16,360 nt of DNA from CAZOEL01 sp964578835 (GTDB lineage Bacteria; Desulfobacterota; Syntrophobacteria; Syntrophobacterales; Syntrophobacteraceae): contig CAZOEL010000111.1 of NCBI GenBank assembly GCA_964578835.1, positions 1-16,360 on the forward strand, read 5' to 3'. The position numbers and the translations under genes are program-made. Every line of letters starts with the position of its first letter. Positions within the stretch are counted from its first letter, which is position 1. Below, one piece after another: positions 7,929 through 14,808 of this stretch. The notes beneath the pieces are model-generated. The model was given only the letters and a program-made list of their open reading frames with translations, searched no databases and was not told the DNA's origin.

Positions 7929-8738
7929 ATGATGTTCTTGTCAGCCCGCACGGCAATGCTTTCGATGCTGCTTTTCTTTCTCGGAGCCATTTCTTTGCGC
8001 GCTCCCGTTCCCGCTCAAGCTCTGACTTCTGAAGAATTGAACACCATCTCGATCTACGAAGAGGTAGCAGCTTCCGTCGTCAACATCAATACAGCGCTCT
8101 GCGAGCCGGATTATTTTTACTGCGCCGTCCCCGCTTCAGGCTCCGGGTCGGGCATCATCATAAAGGAAGACGGGCTCATAGTAACGAACTATCATGTCAT
8201 TGAAGGATCCGAGAACATCCAGGTTGTTCTCGCCGATGGGCGCAGATTCAAAGCCAGAGTGCTTGGCGCATCGCCGGGTGACGATATCGCGCTCATTCGT
8301 GTAGATCCGGGAGATCGACCGGTGAAAGCCATCCGCTTTGCCAACGGGCGTTCGCCAAGCGTGGGCGAAAAAGTCCTCGCGATTGGCAATCCTTTCGGAT
8401 TGGGACAAACGCTCACGGTTGGAACGGTGAGCATGGTCGGGCGCAATATCAAGAGCGGAGGTCGGATTCTTGAAAACCTCATTCAGACCGACGCTCCCAT
8501 CAATCCGGGGAATTCGGGAGGGGCTCTCGTCGACTCCAGAGGAGGGCTCGTTGGAATGAGCACCATGATCCTCAGTCCTACCGGGAGCAGCATCGGGATT
8601 GGATTCGCCATCCCCGCTGAACATATAAAGAAGATGAGCCCTGGCTTGACCGGTTCAGGCATCCCATGGTTCAGGCTTGCGTTGGTTGCCCTTTTCCTCT
8701 ATTGGCTCTTCCGCAGGATTTATCGTTTGGGTTCCTGA
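7929..8738 (+). CDS. HtrA/DegP-like serine protease without PDZ, with C-terminal membrane anchor
   Basis: This is a trypsin-fold S1C protease expected to act in the periplasm. An N-terminal hydrophobic segment (about 10-24) ends in PAQA, a plausible signal peptidase site near residue 31. The catalytic triad is visible: H89 in TNYHVIE, D119 in GDDIALIRV, and S196 in INPGNSGGALVD. The oxyanion and LGNPFGLGQT regions are also present. The protein stops shortly after the protease domain, without a PDZ domain. It has instead a hydrophobic C-terminal helix (from about 244) followed by RRIYRLGS, which suggests anchoring in the inner membrane with the protease outside. Two cysteines (C58, C65) bracket a loop that is cysteine-free in the downstream paralogue. 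A TTG at 7926 or ATG at 7932 are alternative starts; ATG 7929 has AGGT 8 nt upstream. The next gene begins 48 bp after this one. Confidence 0.85.
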   Translation: MMFLSARTAMLSMLLFFLGAISLRAPVPAQALTSEELNTISIYEEVAASVVNINTALCEPDYFYCAVPASGSGSGIIIKEDGLIVTNYHVIEGSENIQVVLADGRRFKARVLGASPGDDIALIRVDPGDRPVKAIRFANGRSPSVGEKVLAIGNPFGLGQTLTVGTVSMVGRNIKSGGRILENLIQTDAPINPGNSGGALVDSRGGLVGMSTMILSPTGSSIGIGFAIPAEHIKKMSPGLTGSGIPWFRLALVALFLYWLFRRIYRLGS

Positions 8739-8786
8739 GCCCGTTGAATGATGAATGTATTATTTCTGGTCAAGGAGATGATTGGG

Positions 8787-9887
8787 ATGACGCTTTCGAA
8801 AAAAATGCCGTTGGTTTTAGCATGCGCGTTGTTTTGGCTTTCTTTTTCGTCAACGGCTTCTTACGCTTCCATGACGGAAGATGAGAGAAACAATATAGAT
8901 CTATATCAGAGGCTTGCTCCGGGAGTCGTGAATATTACGAGCACTGTGCTCGAACACGACTTTTTCTTCAATGTGGTTCCCAGACAGGGAGCCGGGTCGG
9001 GATCTATCATTGATGAGCGAGGCTATATCTTGACCAATCATCATGTCATAGAGGATGCGCGCAAGCTTGAAGTGACGCTTTCCAATGGGAAAAAATACAA
9101 CGCCAGGCTCATCGGCTCAGACCCGGATACCGATCTGGCGGTTGTGAAGATCGACCCCAAAAAGGACGATCTCGTTGTAATTCCCATGGGCTCTTCATCC
9201 GCTTTGAAAGTCGGGCAGAAAGCAATAGCCATTGGAAACCCGTTCGGACTTGGACAAACGCTCACCACCGGCGTCATCAGTTCGGTCGGCCGCACCATTC
9301 GAGCGGCAAACGGCATGCTGGTCGAAGATATCATACAAACGGACGCCACCATTAATCCCGGCAATTCGGGCGGTCCTCTCATCGATTCTTCCGGAAGAAT
9401 CGTCGGCATCAATACGGCCATTTTCAGCCCGACCGGCGCAAGCGTCGGGATCGGCTTCGCCATTCCCATCGACACAGCCAAGGCCGTAATCAAGGATCTG
9501 ATCGACAAAGGCTATTACGCCTATCCCTGGATAGGCGCCACCCTTGCGACTCTTTCGGCCGATGTCGCGGAAGCGCTCAAGCTTCCCGTAGACGCCGGGG
9601 CGATGGTCGTGCAGGTCATTCCCAAAAGCCCGGCTGATAAGGCCGGCCTGAAAGGAGGAACAACGCGCGCGCAAGTGGGGAACAATATCCTTATCGTCGG
9701 AGGCGACATCATAGTCAAGGTGGATAACGAGCCGGTGACGGATGCGGACTCGGTCATCAGAAAAGTTAGAAAGCTTCGGCCGGGTGATAAAGTCCAGTTT
9801 GATATAGTGCGCTGGAAGGGAGGGAGAGAGACTTATGTCGTGACTCTCACCGAGCGCCCCAAGGCAGTTGGAAAACGCGTGGAATAA
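8787..9887 (+). CDS. HtrA/DegQ-like periplasmic serine protease with one PDZ domain
   Basis: The product is 366 residues from ATG 8787, chosen because AAGGAG (8772-8777) sits 9 nt upstream; upstream ATGs at 8748 and 8778 are poorer. Layout: a signal peptide (about 1-27, ending SYA|S), a trypsin-like protease domain (about 35-245) with triad H86 (TNHHVIE), D116 (DTDLAVVKI) and S194 (INPGNSGGPLID), then one PDZ domain (about 255-355) with the usual PWIGATL entry, GAMVVQVIPKSPADKAGLKGG, and GGDIIVKVDNEPVTDADSV. Such enzymes degrade or guard misfolded envelope proteins, and the PDZ domain senses exposed C-termini. It is closely related to the preceding gene across the protease domain, so the two look like an old tandem duplication. 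A phosphoglycerate mutase gene follows 65 bp later and is probably cotranscribed. Confidence 0.92.
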   Translation: MTLSKKMPLVLACALFWLSFSSTASYASMTEDERNNIDLYQRLAPGVVNITSTVLEHDFFFNVVPRQGAGSGSIIDERGYILTNHHVIEDARKLEVTLSNGKKYNARLIGSDPDTDLAVVKIDPKKDDLVVIPMGSSSALKVGQKAIAIGNPFGLGQTLTTGVISSVGRTIRAANGMLVEDIIQTDATINPGNSGGPLIDSSGRIVGINTAIFSPTGASVGIGFAIPIDTAKAVIKDLIDKGYYAYPWIGATLATLSADVAEALKLPVDAGAMVVQVIPKSPADKAGLKGGTTRAQVGNNILIVGGDIIVKVDNEPVTDADSVIRKVRKLRPGDKVQFDIVRWKGGRETYVVTLTERPKAVGKRVE

Positions 9888-9952
9888 CAGATCGGAGCGG
9901 ATATTTTCGACAGTTATCTTTCAAATGACTTCAGAATCGAAAGGCGATAAGA

Positions 9953-11620
9953 GTGCATAGAAAAACTTCCATACTAACCGGTCGAAAATCGAGGCCGCTT
10001 CTTGTTGTGGTCATGGACGGCGTAGGATTCCGAAAGGAAGAGGCGGGAAACGCCGTGCTCGAGGCATATACCCCAAACCTGGACTGGCTGCTCGAAAACT
10101 GTCCGAAGACCCTTCTCAAGGCTCACGGAACCGCAGTGGGGCTGCCTTCCGATGAGGATATGGGAAACTCCGAAGTCGGTCATAACGCCATTGGGGCAGG
10201 GCGGTATTATCCTCAGGGAGCGCTCCTTGTCAACGAAGCCATCGAATCCGGGCGGCTGTTTGAAGGCAGAGGGTGGCGGCGGCTCGTTCAGTTTTGCCGG
10301 GATCGAAATGGAGCCCTCCACTTCATAGGGCTTTTCTCCGATGGAAACGTGCATAGCCATCTCGATCACCTTCGCACCATGATTAGACATGCGGCCTTTG
10401 AGGAAAAACTGACCAGGATCAGGATACACATCCTTTTGGACGGCCGCGATGTGGGTGAGACCTCGGCGCTTGATTATGTTGTTCCTTTTGAGAGCTTTCT
10501 CGAAGAGATCAATTCGCAAGCCGGGGTCGACTGTCGAATTGCAAGCGGGGGCGGGCGCATGAAAATAACCATGGACCGCTATGAAGCCAACTGGAATATG
10601 GTGGCGCTTGGATGGAAGATCCACGTGGCTGCGGAAGGAAGGACCTTCGGCTCGGCTGAAGAAGCTATCGAGGTCTACCGCAGGGAATATCCCGGAGTCA
10701 TCGACCAGGATTTGCCCCCTTTTGTGATAGCGGATGCGAACGGCCCCGTAGGACCGATCCGGGATGGAGATTCAGTGGTGTACTTCAACTTCAGAGGAGA
10801 TCGCGCTCTGGAGATCAGCAGGGCGTTCGAAGATAACCATTTCGATAAGTTCGAAAGAATTCCATACCCTGATGTAGCCTACGCCGGCATGATGGAATAT
10901 GACACAGAGCTCCATATTCCGAAGAATTACCTCGTCGAGCCGCCCTGCATTGAAAAGACCATGGGAGAGCTTCTCTGCAATCAGGGCATTCGCCAGATGG
11001 CCATCAGCGAGACGCAGAAATATGGTCACATCACTTACTTCTTGAACGGCAACCGGTCTGGCAAATTCAGCGATGAGCTGGAGGAGTACCTGGAAGTGCC
11101 TTCCGATATCGTGCCTTTTGAACAACGGCCTTGGATGAAAGCCGCGGAGATCACGGACCGCATTATCGAAGGCATACGCTCGGGGCGCTTCGATCTCATT
11201 CGGACCAACTATCCCAATGGAGATATGGTGGGCCATACCGGCGTTTTTCCGGCTACGCGGATCGCGGTCGAGACCGTTGACCTGTGCTTGGGACGGCTGA
11301 TTCCCGAAATCAGAGCAGCGGGGGGCATGATGCTGGTCACCGCCGACCATGGGAACGCAGAAGAGATGTACGAAACAGATAAAAAAACGGGAAAGGTCAA
11401 GCTGAATCTTACGGGTCAGCCTAAAGCCAAGACGGCGCACTCGCTAAATCCCGTATGGTTTATCGTCTACGACCCGGCGGGGGGGAACTCGATAGAGATC
11501 AATCAGAACATCAAAGAGCCCGGGCTCACGAACCTGGCGGCTACCTGCTTTCAGCTTCTCGGCCTCGAGCCTCCGGACTTCTACGATCCGCCCTTGCTTA
11601 TTTTCAACGAAGGAAATTGA
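9953..11620 (+). CDS. gpmI: 2,3-bisphosphoglycerate-independent phosphoglycerate mutase, long plant/protist-like type
   Basis: This enzyme interconverts 3- and 2-phosphoglycerate in glycolysis and gluconeogenesis, using two metal ions and a phosphoserine intermediate. The product is 555 residues from a GTG start (AAGG 8 nt upstream), longer than the roughly 514-residue E. coli GpmM. Visible motifs are VVVMDGVG with metal ligand D22, DEDMGNSEVGHNA with catalytic S73 (phosphatase-type core), SDGNVHSH and LDGRDV in the transferase domain, GGGRMKITMDRYEANW, YFNFRGDRALE, NYPNGDMVGHTG, VTADHGNAEEM and TAHSLNPV. The sequence around S73 (HGTAVGLPSDEDMGNSEVGH) is closer to the plant/trypanosomatid branch than to the short bacterial one. 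The gene shares the strand and probably the transcript of the two HtrA-type genes, though no functional link is obvious. It converges with the fusion gene, with 24 bp between stops and no clear terminator. Confidence 0.95.
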   Translation: MHRKTSILTGRKSRPLLVVVMDGVGFRKEEAGNAVLEAYTPNLDWLLENCPKTLLKAHGTAVGLPSDEDMGNSEVGHNAIGAGRYYPQGALLVNEAIESGRLFEGRGWRRLVQFCRDRNGALHFIGLFSDGNVHSHLDHLRTMIRHAAFEEKLTRIRIHILLDGRDVGETSALDYVVPFESFLEEINSQAGVDCRIASGGGRMKITMDRYEANWNMVALGWKIHVAAEGRTFGSAEEAIEVYRREYPGVIDQDLPPFVIADANGPVGPIRDGDSVVYFNFRGDRALEISRAFEDNHFDKFERIPYPDVAYAGMMEYDTELHIPKNYLVEPPCIEKTMGELLCNQGIRQMAISETQKYGHITYFLNGNRSGKFSDELEEYLEVPSDIVPFEQRPWMKAAEITDRIIEGIRSGRFDLIRTNYPNGDMVGHTGVFPATRIAVETVDLCLGRLIPEIRAAGGMMLVTADHGNAEEMYETDKKTGKVKLNLTGQPKAKTAHSLNPVWFIVYDPAGGNSIEINQNIKEPGLTNLAATCFQLLGLEPPDFYDPPLLIFNEGN

Positions 11621-11644
11621 CTGGTAACCTGCTTGGCGCGCGAT

Positions 11645-13120
11645 TCATGAGCCCTCTTCAGGACTTCGCGCGCTACGCATCATAGTTCTCTCCGATCGGC
11701 ATCGCTCTTCCATTACCGCCGGGGGAGCCTCTCCCTTTCTCAAGGTTATGAGGGTCACTTCGCCCGGGCAGGAGAATCTCACCGGAATGCCCGATACGCC
11801 CGCTCCACAGGTGGTGTAGCCGGTCATCTCGTTGTACTCCCAAACGCCGCTGCAGAATTCTCTCGGCGCGCTGCTATGAGTGAAAATCGGCCCGATCAAG
11901 GGAACTCGAATCTGTCCGGCATGAGTGTGACCACAGAGGTAAAGCCTTGGAGAATACTCGGACGCTTCACGATAGACTTCATTGGAATGGGCGACAAAAA
12001 TAGTGAAAGCTTCCGCGGGTATGCCGCTGAAAGCCATCGCCAGGTCATGACATTTGTAGTAATGCGGATCATCCACCCCGACTATCCAGATCCGCTCCTC
12101 GTCCTTTTTGATTGAAACGGAATCGTTGACTAAAAACTGAATTCCTGTTTCCTCCAAAGGCTGAATCATTTCGGTGCAGTCATGGTTTCCCAGAATCGCA
12201 TAGATTCCGTCCTTGACCCGGATACTGGGGATGAGGCTGGAAAAACGCGCCAGGGCGACATCGAATGGTCCGTAGGTCTCCATCCGTAGGTCGCCGCCTA
12301 TGATGCAAAGATCGGCGGGCATATCCTTGATTATCTCCCGCAATTGCTCAGCCAAACCATCGAGGCCGTCCAGGTGGAGATCCGAAAGGAAGAGAATTCG
12401 GTAACCGTCGAAGGCGCCGGGAAGGTCTCCAAAACTGAAAGTGACATCGCACTTTCTTAATCGGAGAGCATTTTGCTTGCCTTTTTCATATATGCCAAGC
12501 AAGCGAAAGATGCTCTTCATGAAAAAATGGTAGTAAAATGCATCTTCGAAGTTAACCAGGTAATGGAATGGGTTAGAGCGTATCTGGCACGACTTCCATT
12601 CCCTGAGTCGTATGCTCGGGCGAACTTGACGAGGATAGGCTTCGAATGGCCTTGCCAGAAGAATTTCCTTCAAGAACCAGGAGCCGACATAGGCCACAAT
12701 GCTGAAGAGCAAAACGAGCCAGAGGATCGTCCACCCATTGAGGGAATAATAAGGCCCTATGATCAAGAAGGGAAACAATCCTTCGAAGCCTTGATCGAAA
12801 CCGGGAACGACATTGCCGCTCGGCATGCTCCATCTTCTCTTGATGAAGCTTGAAAGAAGGTCGCCCGACATGCTGAGGATGGCGGCAAAAAGTCCGACCC
12901 ACCATGGAATGCCCAAGAAAAGAGCGCTGAGAAGTCCTGCAACAACGGCTCCGCTTACTCCCCGCCAAGTCTTGTGTGGACCGAGCAGCGGCTTGCCGTC
13001 TTTGAATAACCGGCCGCCATCGAGAGGGGCATTTCCCTTGCCTTCAAAGAAATGGCTCAAAAAAGGTGGAGCGAAATTGACCAGCCATAGCAAAGTGAGG
13101 ATTTTGAGGTAGAGCAGCAT
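11645..13120 (-). CDS. CarS-like (CDP-archaeol synthase family) membrane domain fused to metallophosphoesterase
   Basis: The product is 491 residues with start ATG 13120; ATG 13165 would add 15 unmatched residues, and neither has a strong ribosome site. Residues about 1-165 form a membrane domain of the CarS/DUF46 family, whose archaeal members make CDP-archaeol from CTP and an unsaturated archaetidic acid. Signatures are NAPLDGGRLF, KDGKPLLGPHKTWRG, SGDLLSSFIKRR, and VVPGFDQ with FPFL. A basic linker (about 165-235) leads to a calcineurin-like phosphoesterase domain: SDLHLD at about 246, GGDL with D277, GNHD (N312, H313), AHSNE with H378, and CGHTHAGQ with H398 and H400. The full metal-ligand set of YkuE-type enzymes is thus present. 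The frame is continuous, so the fusion is real in this sequence. The substrate is unknown; a lipid phosphate or pyrophosphate is a reasonable inference. The gene converges on gpmI and is divergent from bacterioferritin. Confidence 0.83.
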   Translation of the reverse strand: MLLYLKILTLLWLVNFAPPFLSHFFEGKGNAPLDGGRLFKDGKPLLGPHKTWRGVSGAVVAGLLSALFLGIPWWVGLFAAILSMSGDLLSSFIKRRWSMPSGNVVPGFDQGFEGLFPFLIIGPYYSLNGWTILWLVLLFSIVAYVGSWFLKEILLARPFEAYPRQVRPSIRLREWKSCQIRSNPFHYLVNFEDAFYYHFFMKSIFRLLGIYEKGKQNALRLRKCDVTFSFGDLPGAFDGYRILFLSDLHLDGLDGLAEQLREIIKDMPADLCIIGGDLRMETYGPFDVALARFSSLIPSIRVKDGIYAILGNHDCTEMIQPLEETGIQFLVNDSVSIKKDEERIWIVGVDDPHYYKCHDLAMAFSGIPAEAFTIFVAHSNEVYREASEYSPRLYLCGHTHAGQIRVPLIGPIFTHSSAPREFCSGVWEYNEMTGYTTCGAGVSGIPVRFSCPGEVTLITLRKGEAPPAVMEERCRSERTMMRSARSPEEGS

Positions 13121-13191
13121 GCGTTTTTCAATTCCAGTACGATAAGAGCAATGGTTCCGGGCCATCCCGTCATGAAATAATCACTCGTTTA

Positions 13192-13220
13192 TTGAAACTC
13201 ACAAACTGCAATCTTATAAC
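13192..13220 (+). promoter_or_regulatory. Putative sigma70-type promoter for bacterioferritin
   Basis: TTGAAA (13192-13197) and TATAAC (13215-13220) are 17 bp apart, each five of six to consensus. The implied start near 13227 gives a leader of about 110 nt. A second perfect -10 box, TATAAT (13257-13262), lies downstream but has no good -35. I saw no clear Fur or PerR box. Confidence 0.5.
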
Positions 13221-13335
13221 ACCACATAGGGAACGAGATGAAGAGTTTTTGTCCTGTATAATGGAGGGAGCGCTGAAAATGCGATGTTCTCTCATGTTGC
13301 CACCCTCTCACTTGTAAACCGGAAGGGAGTCTTCT

Positions 13336-13875
13336 ATGGCGGAGATGACAAAAGAGCAAAGGAAAGAGCGGGTAACAGAAGTATTGAACAAGGCGCGCAG
13401 CATGGAGCTTTATGCTATCGGCCAATACATGAATCAGCACTACAATCTCGACGACATGGATTACGGAGAGTTGGCGGCCAAGATCAAGCTCATCGCGATA
13501 GACGAGATGCGCCATGCGGAAGCTTTTGCCGAACGGATCAAGGAATTGGGGGGAGAGCCGACAACCGAGCCGGCTGAAAAAGCTGCGAGAGGACAGGATG
13601 TCCGTACGATCTTTCCCTTTAACGAGAATGTCGAAGACGCCACAATCGATTCTTACAATCAGTTTCTTTCCGTCTGCAGGGAGTGCGGCGACAGCACCAG
13701 CGCAAAAATCCTTGAGGCAATAATCGATGACGAGCAGGCCCATCTAAACTATTTCGCCAATATCGGCAGTCACATTGAGAAGCTGGGTGAGGCTTATCTT
13801 GCTCAGATCGCGGGCACGTCGTCTTCAACCGGCCTGCAGCCTCAAGGCTTTGTTATCCAGAAAGGCGGCGCATAG
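13336..13875 (+). CDS. bfr: Bacterioferritin
   Basis: Bacterioferritin is a cytoplasmic 24-subunit iron store that oxidises Fe(II) at a di-iron site and carries haem between subunit pairs. The 179-residue product is a four-helix bundle. The di-iron ligands line up with E. coli Bfr at a constant offset of six: E24, E57, H60, E100, E133 and H136, with Y31. M58 in DEMRHA matches the haem-ligand methionine (M52 in E. coli), so haem binding is expected. The sequence and C-terminal GTSSSTG segment strongly resemble Desulfovibrio desulfuricans Bfr, which is known to hold iron-coproporphyrin III in place of protohaem; whether that holds here cannot be seen. The ribosome site is good (GGAAGGGAG upstream of ATG 13336), and the promoter lies at 13192-13220. 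The gene stands alone and ends at a palindrome. No bacterioferritin-associated ferredoxin or rubredoxin gene is adjacent. Confidence 0.96.
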   Translation: MAEMTKEQRKERVTEVLNKARSMELYAIGQYMNQHYNLDDMDYGELAAKIKLIAIDEMRHAEAFAERIKELGGEPTTEPAEKAARGQDVRTIFPFNENVEDATIDSYNQFLSVCRECGDSTSAKILEAIIDDEQAHLNYFANIGSHIEKLGEAYLAQIAGTSSSTGLQPQGFVIQKGGA

Positions 13876-13917
13876 AGTCTACGGGAAGAGAGCTGAAAGG
13901 CATAGCTTCTTCTATTG

Positions 13918-13946
13918 CTGGATTCCCGTTTTCTACGGGAATCCAG
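13918..13946. repeat. Perfect palindrome between convergent bfr and cheR
   Basis: CTGGATTCCCG (13918-13928) and CGGGAATCCAG (13936-13946) form a perfect 11-bp stem with a 7-nt loop (TTTTCTA). There is no T-tract on either side, so it is not a textbook intrinsic terminator. Its position 42 bp after bfr and 16 bp after the cheR stop suggests a bidirectional transcription barrier. The arm GGATTCCCG...CGGGAAT is like dispersed REP/BIME-type palindromes found in many proteobacteria. Confidence 0.7.
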
Positions 13947-13962
13947 ACGCTCGATCATTGAT

Positions 13963-14808
13963 TTACACGCCTTTGAACTGATAGAACACCGAGCGCAGAT
14001 AACGTTTCGGCTCAAATTGCGGGCAGAGGCCCGTTATGGATTCCGTGGCCCCTATGATGAGGTAACCGTCCGGGGCAAGGACTTTTGCTATGGAGCCAAA
14101 CAGGCGGGTTTTATCCGGCTCCGAAAAATAGATGGCTACGTTGCGGCAAAAGACGATGTCGAACTTATTCGGGAAGTTGAACGGCTCGAGGAGATTCATC
14201 CTTCTAAATGTCGCCATGGCTCGAATTTCGTCGCGGACCCTCCATGACTTGCCATCTGTGGTGAAGTACCTGCTCAATTTGTCCGAAGCCATGCCCCGGT
14301 CTATCTCCAGTTTGCTGAACTGACCGTAACTTGCCGTTGCGACAGCTTTATCGGAAATATCCGTACCAAGAATTCGAACATCATAGCGACTGAGATCGAC
14401 GAGCAGGTCTTTGAGCACAATCGCGGTGCTGTAGACTTCCTGGCCGGTCGAGCAAGCCGCGCTCCAAATATGTATGGGAATGGCCCTGGAATTTGGCAGG
14501 ACCTTTTTACGCTTGTCGATGAGATCCGGAAGGATCTTGTGCCGAAGCAGCTCGAAGGGTGCTGTATCCCGGAAAAAGGATGTCTCTCCGGTTGTTATGG
14601 CGTCGATGACTTTGCTCCGGAGCTTGTTTGCCGGATCGGCTCTAACTTTGTTGTATAGCTCGGAGAAGCCGGAGCTTCCAGTTTCGCGAAGCAGGGCGCC
14701 CAAGCGGGTTTCCAGCAGATAGGCTTTCGTGCTGTCCAACTGCACTCCGCAAATGGAATGTACGTAACTTGACCAGAGGCTCAGTTCACTGGCGGTCAGA
14801 ACACTCAT
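13963..14808 (-). CDS. cheR: Chemotaxis protein methyltransferase CheR
   Basis: CheR uses S-adenosylmethionine to methylate glutamates on chemoreceptors. The product is 281 residues. An N-terminal helical domain (about 1-85) contains the TGETSFFRD motif (73-81). The C-terminal SAM-binding domain has WSAACSTGQE (G122-Q123-E124), ILGTDIS with the ribose-binding acidic residue, DIVFCRNVAIYF (CRN at 221-223), and APDGYLIIGATES. The usual motif I is CSTGEEPYS; here GQEVYS replaces it and keeps the key glycine and second glutamate. ATG 14808 is preferred to 14817 because it overlaps the cheB stop as ATGA with AAGGGA about 8 nt upstream, indicating translational coupling. There is no C-terminal receptor-tethering or TPR extension. 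It is the last gene of the che operon in this window. Confidence 0.95.
   Translation of the reverse strand: MSVLTASELSLWSSYVHSICGVQLDSTKAYLLETRLGALLRETGSSGFSELYNKVRADPANKLRSKVIDAITTGETSFFRDTAPFELLRHKILPDLIDKRKKVLPNSRAIPIHIWSAACSTGQEVYSTAIVLKDLLVDLSRYDVRILGTDISDKAVATASYGQFSKLEIDRGMASDKLSRYFTTDGKSWRVRDEIRAMATFRRMNLLEPFNFPNKFDIVFCRNVAIYFSEPDKTRLFGSIAKVLAPDGYLIIGATESITGLCPQFEPKRYLRSVFYQFKGV

Noticed and set aside
9974..11440. Two long minus-strand frames (216 and 222 codons) under gpmI
   Set aside because: They are shadows of a highly conserved enzyme gene and show no family similarity.
13121..13165. Upstream ATG 13165 as the start of the fusion protein
   Set aside because: CarS-family similarity begins at the MLLYLK start at 13120. 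The 15 added residues are polar and unlike the family. It remains possible, because neither start has a strong ribosome site.
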